In this document: positions 17,220 to 25,081 of the stretch, one piece after another
How the letters are laid out: each line of letters starts with the position of its first letter
Position numbering within the stretch: the first letter of the stretch is position 1
Assembly (NCBI RefSeq): GCF_028993555.1
Contig: NZ_CP118612.1
Span: 186,001 to 250,000, forward strand
DNA: 64,000 bases
Source: Ensifer adhaerens
Lineage (GTDB): Bacteria; Pseudomonadota; Alphaproteobacteria; Rhizobiales; Rhizobiaceae
Direction: 5' to 3'
The notes under the pieces: model-generated
The model's database searches: none
Told to the model about the DNA's origin: nothing
Seen by the model: the letters and a program-made list of their open reading frames with translations, nothing else
Program-made: the position numbers and the translations under genes

Positions 17220-17715
17220 GCAGCAACGGGCATTGCAGCGATTTCGGCAGCTGTCACCTTTAGACCTATATGAACTTGAAGGCCTGTGGGTTGGCCGGCA
17301 TATTCCGACGGGTCATCCATTCGACGGCGTTTTGGAGAACCTCGGCTGGTTCGGCAAGCGTTTTACGCCAGATCTGCGCGCAGACGCATTGCTCTTTCGT
17401 ACCGGAGATCGAAGGCTTCGGGCGATCGATCCGAAATGGATACCGCTTGGTCTTGCGCTCCGCTTGCATGCGTTTGGGAGGACGGGGCTTGCCCGATCGC
17501 TCTTCTCCTGGGGTCAATGCGCTTTTCAGGCAAAGGCCCCTGTCGCCTCAGTCAAGACACTCACCTTTGAGGGCGTGGCAAGTGCGGCGATGATCTATGA
17601 CCGCCAGCCGATCATCGACCATTTTCGGAAGGTCAATGACAACAGGATCATGGGGCTGATGGTGATACGAAATGACGATCGCCTGTTTGCGTTTGAGCTG
17701 GAGCGCGTGACTTAA
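17212..17715 (+). CDS. GXWXG and DUF4334 domain protein
   Basis: A 167-aa protein. The N-terminal GXWXG domain appears as LYELEGLWVGRHIPTGHPFD, with GVLENLGWFGKRF after it. The DUF4334 part is LRAIDPKWIPLGLAL and, at the C-terminus, MIYDRQPIIDHFRKV. The two domains are usually paired in one small protein of unknown function. The ATG at 17212 overlaps the upstream stop by 8 bp. The gene closes the SDR-ligD-HARP-like operon and ends 24 bp from the convergent Ku gene. Confidence 0.9.
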   Translation: MDEQQRALQRFRQLSPLDLYELEGLWVGRHIPTGHPFDGVLENLGWFGKRFTPDLRADALLFRTGDRRLRAIDPKWIPLGLALRLHAFGRTGLARSLFSWGQCAFQAKAPVASVKTLTFEGVASAAMIYDRQPIIDHFRKVNDNRIMGLMVIRNDDRLFAFELERVT

Positions 17716-17739
17716 ACGGCGACTGGGGTTTGCGCGCCG

Positions 17740-18552
17740 CTATTTCCGCCCGCGATTTTCCGCAGCGACCGACTTTCTCAAGGCATCCATGATGTTGACG
17801 ACATTGTTCGGCGTTGCCTCTGAACGCGCCGATCCGGACTTTGCCTTAGTCGGTCGCTTCAAGGCCTTCTTCTTGGCAGCAATGATCTCGACCAGACGTT
17901 CCTGTACCGGATCAGCGACCATCGTGGGGTTCCAGTCTTTCGTCAGCTTGTTGATCAGGCGTTGCACGAGCGGCATCATTTCGGTGTCCGCCTTTATCTC
18001 GCTGGCTGCGGTAAAATAAGTGGCTTCGCTGCGAACCTCGTCGCCGTAGCGAAGCGTCCACAGGACAATGCCCTTGCCACGAGGCTCAAGCATGACGGCG
18101 CGTTCGCGGCGTGAAATCACCAGCCGGGAAATTCCGACCATTTTCTGCGCCTCCATGGCGTCTCGGATGACCGAAAACGCTTCCTCGCCGACCGGTTCAT
18201 TCGGAGACAGGTAGTACGGCGTGTCGAGCCAGATCCACTCGATGCTGTCGCGCCGGGTGAACGTCGAAACGTCGATTGTCTTTGTGCTGTCCAATGCGAC
18301 CGTCTCGAGCTCCTCGTCCTCGAGGATGACGTACTCGTCTTCCCCGCGCTGGTAAGCCTTGACCTCGTCTTCGTCCCTGACCTCTTTTCCGGTTACCGCA
18401 TCGACGAAGCGGCTGACGACGCGATTTTGAGTTTCGCGATTAAGGGTATGAAAACGAACCTTCTCGCTTTCCGACGTCGCCGGCATCATCTGGACCGGGC
18501 AAGTCACGAGCGATAGCTTCAGATAGCCTTTCCAATAAGGGCGAACAGCCAT
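17740..18552 (-). CDS. ku: Ku protein (non-homologous end joining)
   Basis: A 270-aa bacterial Ku. Ku forms a ring on DNA ends and recruits LigD. Family signs are WKGYLKLSLVTCPVQMMPAT at the N-terminus, FHTLNRETQNRVVSRFVDAV, EDEYVILEDEELE, and PYYLSPNEPVGEEAFSVIRD; a basic C-terminal tail (KKKALKRPTKAKSGSAR) is present. The ATG at 18552 has TAGGAGG 8 bases upstream. It lies 14 bp after the other Ku gene on the same strand, so both are co-transcribed. Two adjacent Ku paralogues, as in several rhizobia, may act as a heterodimer. Confidence 0.95.
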   Translation of the reverse strand: MAVRPYWKGYLKLSLVTCPVQMMPATSESEKVRFHTLNRETQNRVVSRFVDAVTGKEVRDEDEVKAYQRGEDEYVILEDEELETVALDSTKTIDVSTFTRRDSIEWIWLDTPYYLSPNEPVGEEAFSVIRDAMEAQKMVGISRLVISRRERAVMLEPRGKGIVLWTLRYGDEVRSEATYFTAASEIKADTEMMPLVQRLINKLTKDWNPTMVADPVQERLVEIIAAKKKALKRPTKAKSGSARSEATPNNVVNIMDALRKSVAAENRGRK

Positions 18553-18566
18553 ATCTCAACCTCCTA

Positions 18567-19454
18567 TCAGCTCGCACGACGCGATGGCACCGACGGTTTC
18601 GCCTTGGCAGAAGGCTTTTCCGCTCGTGAAGCGCCTTTGTTGGCATTGGTGGCCTTTCGTTTGGAGTTGGATCTGCCCACCCTCAGGCCTGCACTCTCGC
18701 GAAGCGCCTTGAGCAGATCGCCCGGTTTGGAAGCGACGGGCGCTTTCTTCTTCGGCAGGGAGCGCCCCTCGATTTTCGCCTTCACCAGTTCCGCAACGGA
18801 AGCCTCGTAACGGTCATCGAAGGCGCTGGCGTCGAAACTGCCTTTCTTGGTACCGATGATATGTTCGGCAAGCTCGAGCATCTCTCCCTCGATCTTGAGG
18901 TCGGGAAGGTCCGCAAAGGCTTCCTTCGCCGATCGCACTTCATAGTCGAAATTAAGGGTCGCTGCGATCAGCCCCTTGCCATGCGCGCGGATGAGTACGG
19001 TTCGCATCCTGCGAAAGAGCACAGTCTTGGCGATCGCAGCGACCTTGGCCTTCGCCATCCCGTCACGAAGGAGCGCAAAAGCCTCGCCGCCCATTTTGTC
19101 GGGTGCAAGATAATACGGCTTGTCGAAGTAGGTCGTGTCGACCTGCGAGCAGGGAATAAAGGCTTCGATCTTCAGCGTCTTGTCGCTATCTGGAACTGCG
19201 GCGGCAACCTCTTCGGGTTCCAGAACGACGTATCGTCCGTCATCGACCTCATAGCCTTTTACTTGATCATCACTCGCTACCGGCTCCCCGGTTTCGCTAT
19301 CGACGAACTCACGCCTTACGCGATTACCTGTCTTGCGATTGAGGGTATGGAAGCTGATGCGTTCCGATGAAGAGGAGGCCGTGTAAAGTGCCACCGGGCA
19401 GGTGACTTCTCCAAATTTGATATAGCCTTTCCAGTTCGCTCTTGGGGCCACCAT
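18567..19454 (-). CDS. ku: Ku protein, second paralogue
   Basis: A 295-aa Ku homologue with the same core as its neighbour (NWKGYIKFGEVTCPVALYTA, FHTLNRKTGNRVRREFVDSE, GRYVVLEPEEVAAA, KPYYLAPDKMGGEAFALLRD) and a longer Lys/Arg/Ala-rich C-terminal tail that probably contacts DNA. I start it at the ATG at 19454, preceded by GAGAGG. The frame is open to 19505, but that part lies inside the EcfG-like promoter at 19488-19513. It is the first gene of a two-gene ku operon, convergent to the ligD operon. Confidence 0.95.
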   Translation of the reverse strand: MVAPRANWKGYIKFGEVTCPVALYTASSSSERISFHTLNRKTGNRVRREFVDSETGEPVASDDQVKGYEVDDGRYVVLEPEEVAAAVPDSDKTLKIEAFIPCSQVDTTYFDKPYYLAPDKMGGEAFALLRDGMAKAKVAAIAKTVLFRRMRTVLIRAHGKGLIAATLNFDYEVRSAKEAFADLPDLKIEGEMLELAEHIIGTKKGSFDASAFDDRYEASVAELVKAKIEGRSLPKKKAPVASKPGDLLKALRESAGLRVGRSNSKRKATNANKGASRAEKPSAKAKPSVPSRRAS

Positions 19455-19487
19455 CACACCATTCCTCTCTTCTGCCGAATAAAACTC

Positions 19488-19513
19488 AACCCAGTCAGCG
19501 GCCAAAACGTTCC
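19488..19513 (-). promoter_or_regulatory. EcfG/RpoE2-like promoter of the ku operon
   Basis: On the minus strand: GGAAC (19513-19509), 17 bases, GGTT (19491-19488), 33 bp upstream of the start at 19454. Confidence 0.65.
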
Positions 19514-19669
19514 ACGCCTCGTCACTGGAGCTGGTCTGCTTGCTGTGCAGCGAAGGATCGGGTTCTTTACAAAAAAAATGGTCCCATGTAGGACCGAATT
19601 GGAGTTCTAGGGCTTCATCCTAAACACACCGGGACTCGTGTGGTTCCGGCACAGAAGCAACACGCTCCT

Positions 19670-19694
19670 GGAACCGCATGCGGTTCTGCCCGTT
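19670..19694 (+). promoter_or_regulatory. EcfG/RpoE2-like promoter, probably of a leaderless gene
   Basis: GGAAC (19670-19674), 16 bases, CGTT (19691-19694). Only 8 bases separate it from the ATG at 19703, about where transcription should begin. Confidence 0.65.
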
Positions 19695-19702
19695 GTAGCT
19701 TT

Positions 19703-19903
19703 ATGACCGGCGCACTCAAAAGCCATGAACGGAAGCTGGTCGCAATCCTGCGCGCTTCCGCCAGATTGCATTTTGCCGACGCCGACAAGGCCGACGCCGA
19801 AGTTGAGCGGGTGTTGCGTTTCGCGATCTCAGAAGCCGAGCAAGGGCGCTCCAGAGTTGATAAGAAACGGTGGCTTCTTCGTATGATGCATGTGCCATCG
19901 TGA
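19703..19903 (+). CDS. Hypothetical small helical protein, possibly translated from a leaderless mRNA
   Basis: A 66-aa, charged, helical protein (SHERKLVAILRASARLHFAD, DADKADAEVERVLRFAISEA, then RWLLRMMHV). No ribosome binding site precedes the ATG at 19703, but a consensus EcfG-like promoter ends 8 bases before it, which places the expected transcription start at or next to the ATG. A leaderless message explains both facts. The same frame is open back to 19640, which would overlap the promoter. Function unknown. Confidence 0.55.
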   Translation: MTGALKSHERKLVAILRASARLHFADADKADAEVERVLRFAISEAEQGRSRVDKKRWLLRMMHVPS

Positions 19904-19906
19904 CCC

Positions 19907-20230
19907 TTACCTTGCGGTCAAGTTGCCGCCATCGTTTGCAGCACGGGCTTGCTGGCGTGCGGCTCTCTGCCAAAATCTGTCCGGACGCAGACGAAGTGCG
20001 GTCAAGTAATGTTGCTCCGCCCAGCGCTTATTATGCGCTTCGGCAAAACCCCGAAGGCGGATGGTTTCATTATAATCTAGTTCGGCTCCAAATCGGTCAC
20101 CGGCGATATGGAGGGGCCGGACGTAGTTTGATCGCCTGATCGTAATGGATCGCTGCCTCGGCTCGATTTCCCATGGTCTCCGGGAGAATGGCTAGATTGT
20201 AGTGCGCCTCTGGATATTGCGGCACACGAG
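19907..20230 (-). pseudogene. TPR protein remnant
   Basis: Reading the minus strand from about 20230 gives a typical tetratricopeptide unit, YPEAHYNLAILPETMGNRAE followed by AAIHYDQAIKLRP, then a stop. In another frame the protein continues (DYNETIRLRGFAEAHNKRWA, EQHYLTALRLRPDRFWQ) to a stop at 19907-19909. The two parts fit together as consecutive TPR repeats with one frameshift near 20085-20100. The 5' part is lost where a DUF3618 fragment begins at about 20229. Confidence 0.65.
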
Positions 20231-20330
20231 GATGAGGTGGTCGGCGAGACTGCGGGTCGAGTTCGCGAAGTGGCAACGCATTGGGGCGACGAGGGTGCGC
20301 TCCGGGATTTAAAGGCCGCCATGGCAGGGA
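20229..20330 (+). pseudogene. Fragment of a DUF3618-type gene
   Basis: The plus strand matches the 3' part of the DUF3618 gene at 7974-8018 for about 45 bases with a few changes (shared EDEVVGETA-RVR). It then continues as a diverged frame (DEGALRDLKAAMAG) resembling the helical tail of that protein. No start is present. It appears to be a leftover of a second copy joined to the TPR remnant. Confidence 0.6.
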
Positions 20331-20361
20331 GATGTCGCCATGAAGCTGTGTCAGTCGACTG

Positions 20362-20386
20362 GGAACCCTATTTTGTGTTGCCGGTT
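20362..20386 (+). promoter_or_regulatory. EcfG/RpoE2-like promoter
   Basis: GGAAC (20362-20366), 16 bases, GGTT (20383-20386), 67 bp upstream of the start at 20454. Confidence 0.65.
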
Positions 20387-20453
20387 GGAATAGTCCGCAA
20401 GGCTGGCGCGGTATTGTCCCTGAAATGCGCCGCCGAACCGCTGGAGCGACCCG

Positions 20454-21773
20454 ATGACATGTTTCGTGATGCGCATGTCTGTTCTGTGTCTCGCTGTGCT
20501 GGTGGTGGCATGCACATCACCACAACGGGCAACGATCGCGAGCGGCCAGGGCTACGGTCCCGATCCGACACTGCCGAAGCCACGACCGACCCTGATCCCG
20601 ATTGTCAACATCGCCGAAGCAAAGGGGTGGTCCAGCGGTGAGACTCCACACGTAGCCAGGGGGCTTCGTGTGAATGTCTTTGCCAGTGGGCTCGATCACC
20701 CTCGTTGGCTTTACGTGCTTCCAAATGGAGACGTTCTCGTCGCGGAGACCAATGCCCCTGCAAAGCACGACGACGGCTTCAGCCTGAGAAAGGTTTTCAT
20801 GGCGCAAGCCATGAAGCGAGCAGGGGCTGCGACGAAGAGCGCCAACCGCATAACGCTTCTGCGAGACACGAACGGGGATGGTGTCGCCGACCTACGGAGG
20901 CCGTTCCTCGAGGGCCTGAACTCGCCTTTTGGCATGACGCTGTCGAAAGGAATACTTTACGTCGCCGCAACTGACGCCCTTGTCGCCTTTCCCTATTCAA
21001 ACGGCCAGTCACGAATAACCGCGGCGCCGCGAAAAATCGCGGACCTGCCAGCGGGTGAGATAAACCACCATTGGACAAAGGACGTGATTGCTAGCCGCGA
21101 CGGGACAACGCTGTACGTCACCGTGGGTTCGAACAGCAATGTCGGTGAGAACGGCATATCAGCCGAAAGGAATCGGGCCTCGGTTCTCCAAATCGACCCG
21201 TCGAGCGGACGGACGCGCGTGTTCGCCTCGGGACTGCGCAATCCAAACGGGCTTTCCTTTGAACCGCATACCAGGGCGTTATGGGTGGCGGTCAATGAGC
21301 GTGACGAGATCGGCGACGATCTGGTGCCCGACTACATGACGTCGGTGCGAGACGGCGGCTTTTATGGGTGGCCCTATAGCTACTATGGTCAAAACATCGA
21401 TGCTCGAGCCAAGCCGCCAAGACCGGATCTCGTCGCAAGAGCACTCAAGCCTGACTACGCCCTCGGTTCCCATACGGCATCGCTAGGGCTGACCTTTTCT
21501 GAAACCTCGTCTCTGGGATCGGCGTATCGCGACGGCGCCTTTATTGGCCAGCACGGCTCTTGGAACCGGCGCGAACACAACGGTTACAAGGTCATTTACG
21601 TGTCGTTTCGAAAAGGAAAGCCGGCCGGCAAACCAAGAGATGTTCTTACAGGTTTCATTGGTCGGGACAACCGGGCACGGGGACGGCCCGTCGGTGTCAC
21701 TTTCGACAAGAGTGGCTCTTTGCTTGTGGCCGATGACGTCGGCAATATCGTTTGGCGGGTAAGCCGAAAATAG
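20454..21773 (+). CDS. PQQ-dependent sugar (sorbosone/glucose) dehydrogenase-like lipoprotein
   Basis: A 439-aa protein with a lipoprotein signal (SVLCLAVLVVAC, lipobox VVAC), so anchored to a membrane facing the periplasm. The rest is a six-bladed beta-propeller of the sorbosone dehydrogenase/GSDH type: FASGLDHPRWLYVLPNGDVL, GLNSPFGMTL, EINHHWTKDVIASRDGTTLY, VFASGLRNPNGLSFEP, GGFYGWPYSYYG, FIGQHGSWNRREHNGYKVIY. Members oxidise sugars with PQQ, although many have unknown substrates. The ATG at 20454 has GGAG 8 bases upstream; another Met lies at 20469. It stands alone under an EcfG-like promoter. Confidence 0.9.
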   Translation: MTCFVMRMSVLCLAVLVVACTSPQRATIASGQGYGPDPTLPKPRPTLIPIVNIAEAKGWSSGETPHVARGLRVNVFASGLDHPRWLYVLPNGDVLVAETNAPAKHDDGFSLRKVFMAQAMKRAGAATKSANRITLLRDTNGDGVADLRRPFLEGLNSPFGMTLSKGILYVAATDALVAFPYSNGQSRITAAPRKIADLPAGEINHHWTKDVIASRDGTTLYVTVGSNSNVGENGISAERNRASVLQIDPSSGRTRVFASGLRNPNGLSFEPHTRALWVAVNERDEIGDDLVPDYMTSVRDGGFYGWPYSYYGQNIDARAKPPRPDLVARALKPDYALGSHTASLGLTFSETSSLGSAYRDGAFIGQHGSWNRREHNGYKVIYVSFRKGKPAGKPRDVLTGFIGRDNRARGRPVGVTFDKSGSLLVADDVGNIVWRVSRK

Positions 21774-22145
21774 CAGGCATTGGCCGAAATTGTGCAACCC
21801 GCTTGTCGCGCGCAGCAGCGCGATGACTCGGGCGTTCTGGCGTTGCCTGGCCGCTTATCCGTTGCTGGCGCTCCGGCGAGGGCGCTTTCTTTAGGGTTGC
21901 GGTGCATCATTTCATTCTGGAAGGGAGGGAACCTAAAGCAACGCCGGATGTTTGACGTCCACCTAATCGTTGTTCGACGATGCGAGAACAAAGGCGCGAG
22001 AGGAAGTTCGTTTCGATGCTGGAACTTGCACTTGCCGTACATCTCGCAGTCTCAGATTGGGCCAAAAGGCGATGGAGGCTGTCCGGACAACAGGACCGAT
22101 GCACTGCAAGACGATGCAGCACCTGCACGGAAAAGAGAAAAGGCC

Positions 22146-22460
22146 GTGAAACTTAAGTCCTCAACAGACTGCTGTATGATCACGCTGGCTTCGATTGAGC
22201 GCGGCCTGCTGCTGGCAGACTGCCAGGTGGAGGCCACCGAGCGCCACGTGGCGTCGCAGCGAGAAATCGTCGGCGCTCTTGAAGAAGTTGGGGGCGACCC
22301 GCGCGTTGCACGCAATTTGCTCAACACCTTCGAAGACTTGCAGGCTTTTCATATCAAAAATCGTGACCGGCTGTGGGAGATGAAGACCGAGGTGGAGACG
22401 ATGGCGCTGCAGCGGCTACTAATCAATCAACGGCTTGGCCGCCTCGGCCGATACAGGTGA
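22146..22460 (+). CDS. Hypothetical small helical protein
   Basis: About 104 aa from a GTG at 22146 (AGAAAAGG just upstream) or 94 aa from the ATG at 22176. The body is almost entirely helical (ASIERGLLLADCQVEATERH, REIVGALEEVGGDPRVARNL, LNTFEDLQAFHIKNRDRLWE). This looks like a small soluble coiled-coil protein. The frame is open to 21780, but the earlier part has no protein-like character. No family recognised. Confidence 0.6.
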   Translation: MKLKSSTDCCMITLASIERGLLLADCQVEATERHVASQREIVGALEEVGGDPRVARNLLNTFEDLQAFHIKNRDRLWEMKTEVETMALQRLLINQRLGRLGRYR

Positions 22461-22531
22461 GATCGCCGAATTCAACGACAATCGCAACATCGGTCCGCCG
22501 CACCGCAGTCGTAGATAGCGCCGTCTGTGAA

Positions 22532-22583
22532 ATCGAACGCTCAGACTGAAGGCGCTGGATTCTACCCGTTTCGGATCCGGGGC
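22532..22583 (+). repeat. 52-bp dispersed repeat, copy 2
   Basis: Matches 10841-10892 with five differences. It lies in the gap before the HWE kinase promoter. Confidence 0.7.
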
Positions 22584-22638
22584 CAAACGCCGACGATCGA
22601 ATAGGTTCCGGCATGGTGGGCGGACTATCTTCTCATCT

Positions 22639-22664
22639 GGAACAAGGATCTTTCCCCGTACGTT
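22639..22664 (+). promoter_or_regulatory. EcfG/RpoE2-like promoter of the HWE kinase
   Basis: GGAAC (22639-22643), 17 bases, CGTT (22661-22664), 47 bp upstream of the kinase start at 22712. Both boxes fit the consensus fully. Confidence 0.75.
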
Positions 22665-22711
22665 GTTGGGTTTAGAATCGTGATTGCTGCAGTTGACAGG
22701 CGGGATTGACA

Positions 22712-23698
22712 ATGAATCTCGAAGATCTTTACCGTTTGCTGCGGAACGGCCACCTCGAAGCCCAGGGGATCATCGACACGGTCCCTGATCCCTTGCTTTT
22801 GCTCGATCAAAACCTACGCGTCCGTACCGCCAGCCGGGCGTTCTTTTCAACTTTCAAAGTCGGCCACGACGATACAATCGATGAATACCTCTACGACCTG
22901 GGTGACGGCCAATGGGACATTCCCGAGCTGCGCCGTCTCCTCGAAGAGGTGATCCCGAAAAGTGCCGCTGTCGTGGATTATGAGGTTCAACACGATTTTC
23001 CGAGGATTGGCCGTAGGACGATGCTGGTGAGTGCGCACCGTCTGTTCCGTCCCGAAAACAACAGCCGATTTTTGCTGTTATCGATCGTTGACGCCACGCA
23101 GCAACGCAAGCGGGAGGCCGAGCAGGCGGTGCTTCTTGGTGAGATCCGGCATCGGATGAAGAACCTTCTCGCGCTCGTCCAGGCGCTTGCCCGGCAAACA
23201 ACGGCCGAGGGTCGATCTGGCGAGGAGTACCGGGATGCCTTCCTCGGCCGCTTCAATACGCTGGTGCGAGCCCATGATGCGGCTTACGCACAAGAAGATC
23301 AGGCAGATCTGAAGGAGGTCCTGGAACGAACCCTCAACCCGTACTCGGAAAGCCCTGGGGGAATTCTGATTGAACCGGGGCAGCCGGTTCTCTTGGAACC
23401 CGGTCAAGTCGTATCGCTGAGCCTAGTCTTGCACGAACTGGCGACCAATGCTGTGAAGTATGGTGCGCTCTCGACCAAAGCGGGAAAAATCAAGATTCGA
23501 TGGAAGACAGAGTCGGCGAGCCCACCGCGCCTACGTTTGATATGGCGGGAGAGTGGCGGCCCACGGGTCAAGTCGCCGGTCACGATGGGCTTCGGCACGC
23601 GGCTCGTCCAATTTGCGGTGAGCCAAGAACTTCGCGGGCGGGTGGAACTGAATTACAGACCAGGGGGTTTGGTGGTGGAGATCGTATCCCCACTCTGA
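22712..23698 (+). CDS. HWE-family sensor histidine kinase with N-terminal PAS domain
   Basis: A 328-aa soluble kinase. A PAS domain covers about residues 15-125 (IIDTVPDPLLLLDQNLRVRT; FLLLSIVDATQQRKREAEQA). The HWE domain follows: phospho-acceptor His near residue 147 in LLGEIRHRMKNLLALVQALA, N-box VLHELATNAVKYGALS, the diagnostic WRE motif in LRLIWRESGGP, and the G-box GFGTRLVQFAV. HWE kinases in alphaproteobacteria often control the PhyR-NepR-EcfG general stress switch. The ATG at 22712 is used rather than a TTG at 22706. A single-domain response regulator follows after 28 bp, and an EcfG-like promoter precedes, which suggests feedback on the stress response. Confidence 0.92.
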   Translation: MNLEDLYRLLRNGHLEAQGIIDTVPDPLLLLDQNLRVRTASRAFFSTFKVGHDDTIDEYLYDLGDGQWDIPELRRLLEEVIPKSAAVVDYEVQHDFPRIGRRTMLVSAHRLFRPENNSRFLLLSIVDATQQRKREAEQAVLLGEIRHRMKNLLALVQALARQTTAEGRSGEEYRDAFLGRFNTLVRAHDAAYAQEDQADLKEVLERTLNPYSESPGGILIEPGQPVLLEPGQVVSLSLVLHELATNAVKYGALSTKAGKIKIRWKTESASPPRLRLIWRESGGPRVKSPVTMGFGTRLVQFAVSQELRGRVELNYRPGGLVVEIVSPL

Positions 23699-23726
23699 TC
23701 GGTCTCGTGGCTTCGAGGCTGGTTTC

Positions 23727-24083
23727 ATGTCCAAAACCGTGCTTCTCGTCGAGGACGAGTTCCTGATCGCGCTGGACCTTACGCTTGTGCTCGAACGGCA
23801 TGGGTGGATCGTGATCGGGCCTGCGGCAACTGTGACAAAAGCCCTGGCGCTGTTGAAAATACAACGGCCATCCGTCGCACTGCTCGACGTGACGCTCAGG
23901 GATGGTTCGGTAACCCCGGTTGCGGAGGCACTTCGCGCAAACAATGTACCGTTCGTAATAGCCAGTGCCTACGAAACGCCAGAGGATGTCGGGGGCGAAG
24001 TTCTGGCGGGGGCAATCAACGTCGGTAAGCCAACAGACGCGCAGGATCTGCTTAAGACCCTCGAGCAGGTAATACAATCCTGA
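23727..24083 (+). CDS. Single-domain response regulator (receiver only)
   Basis: A 118-aa receiver domain with nothing attached. The acidic pocket is Glu9-Asp10 (VLLVEDEFLIAL), the phosphorylated Asp is residue 54 (VALLDVTLRDG), Ser79 stands at the switch position (VIASAYETP) and Lys101 is in NVGKPT. In the general stress response such stand-alone receivers, for example SdrG types, act as phosphate shuttles or sinks for HWE kinases. It lies 28 bp after the HWE kinase gene, so the two are most likely a cognate pair on one transcript. Confidence 0.92.
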   Translation: MSKTVLLVEDEFLIALDLTLVLERHGWIVIGPAATVTKALALLKIQRPSVALLDVTLRDGSVTPVAEALRANNVPFVIASAYETPEDVGGEVLAGAINVGKPTDAQDLLKTLEQVIQS

Positions 24084-24117
24084 TTGATTGCGATCTTCCT
24101 TGACGTCGTCTCCTACA

Positions 24118-24246
24118 ATGACTTGTGATGAAGCGCGGACGTCCAAGGCTATGAATATCGGTGCGCTGGCCGTGACCGGTGTAGCGGCGATGGCGCTTGG
24201 TGTGAGCGTTGCCGAGGCGATCAGGCGGGTGGTGTTCGGATCATAG
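24118..24246 (+). CDS. Possible 42-aa small hydrophobic protein
   Basis: A frame of 42 codons from an ATG at 24118, or 31 codons from 24151, ending at 24244-24246. The main part (IGALAVTGVAAMALGVSVAE) would form one membrane helix, followed by the basic tail RRVVFGS. It begins 34 bp after the response regulator. No strong ribosome binding site is visible, so a chance frame cannot be ruled out. Confidence 0.35.
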   Translation: MTCDEARTSKAMNIGALAVTGVAAMALGVSVAEAIRRVVFGS

Positions 24247-24292
24247 CGAAGGGTAAACGGCCGCAGATCACGACGATGTGTCCTCGCCGCGG

Positions 24293-24317
24293 GGAACGTC
24301 AGTTTCGTCCGTGGGTT
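24293..24317 (+). promoter_or_regulatory. EcfG/RpoE2-like promoter
   Basis: GGAAC (24293-24297), 16 bases, GGTT (24314-24317), 36 bp upstream of the ATG at 24354. Confidence 0.65.
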
Positions 24318-24353
24318 GGTTCGACATTCAACGAAGCCGAAGAGGAGATACCA

Positions 24354-24608
24354 ATGCTGAAGACACTACTGACGGCGACAGTGCTATTCGCGCTTGCTGG
24401 GCCTTCTGCCTTTGCCTTGTCCGATATCGTGTGTGATCAATCGAACATGTCGAAGCTGGAGCGTGACGTCAACGGCATGAAAGACGCGATGAAGAAGGAC
24501 TACGCCAACAAGGAATTGGCGATGGCCAAGAAGGCACTTGCATCGAACGAGAGCGACAAATGCAAGACGCATATGTCGAACGCCATGGAGGGAAATGACC
24601 CGATGTGA
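24354..24608 (+). CDS. Small exported helical protein
   Basis: An 84-aa protein with a signal peptide (MLKTLLTATVLFALAGPSAF, cleavage likely after AFA). The mature part has two cysteines (VCDQ and KCKT), which could form a disulfide, and a Lys/Met-rich helix (GMKDAMKKDYANKELAMAKK). The ATG at 24354 has GAAGAGGAG upstream and the EcfG-like promoter just above. A hairpin at 24631-24657 follows the stop. Function unknown; periplasmic location inferred. Confidence 0.8.
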   Translation: MLKTLLTATVLFALAGPSAFALSDIVCDQSNMSKLERDVNGMKDAMKKDYANKELAMAKKALASNESDKCKTHMSNAMEGNDPM

Positions 24609-24630
24609 CGGGTCGAGGCAGCCCGAAAGA

Positions 24631-24657
24631 ATGGCTCCGCGGGTAGGACGGAGCCAT
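24631..24657 (+). terminator. Hairpin after the small exported protein gene
   Basis: Nine-base perfect arms ATGGCTCCG (24631-24639) and CGGAGCCAT (24649-24657) with a 9-base loop. No T-run follows, so it is either a weak terminator or an mRNA-stabilising structure. Confidence 0.5.
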
Positions 24658-24764
24658 AGAGTGTGGGCCCCATTGGAGAAGAGCGCGGAGCCGAGCCGAT
24701 AATCCGGCATCGTGGCTCACCGACAAAGCCAGCACAGCCTCCGAACCAAAATGTTCCCTATGCG

Positions 24765-24992
24765 TCAGCGCCGGTCCTGAGCAGCGTGTCCTGAGCGGCG
24801 TGCTGTCCGTCGGGGCGACGAGCATGTGAGCACTTCGACGACGTCAGTCTGCAAGTCGAGATAGATTTGCTGATATTCGCAGATCTTCGCGTCGGGGGAC
24901 CTCTCGCAAAAGATTGTCGCGCTTCGTTGAAGCCAGAAAAGTCTCTGGTTTCTGGTTTCGCGGAGCTGCCGGCGATGACGCGGCAGCGCCAT
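24765..24992 (-). CDS. Possible hypothetical small protein
   Basis: A 75-codon frame from the ATG at 24992 (GGAAAGG 12 bases upstream; a longer form starts at 25028). The central part (CERSPDAKICEYQQIYLDLQ, TDVVEVL) reads like a real helical protein, while the C-terminal 20 residues are Arg-rich and less convincing. No promoter or family match seen. It may be real or a partly decayed gene. Confidence 0.35.
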   Translation of the reverse strand: MALPRHRRQLRETRNQRLFWLQRSATIFCERSPDAKICEYQQIYLDLQTDVVEVLTCSSPRRTARRSGHAAQDRR

Positions 24993-25081
24993 GGCCAGTC
25001 GGGCCCTTTCCAAATGCATCAAGCCCATACTGATCTGATCTTTTGGTTGAGTTCGCCCGAGAGCTTCGCCGATCCGTCCTG

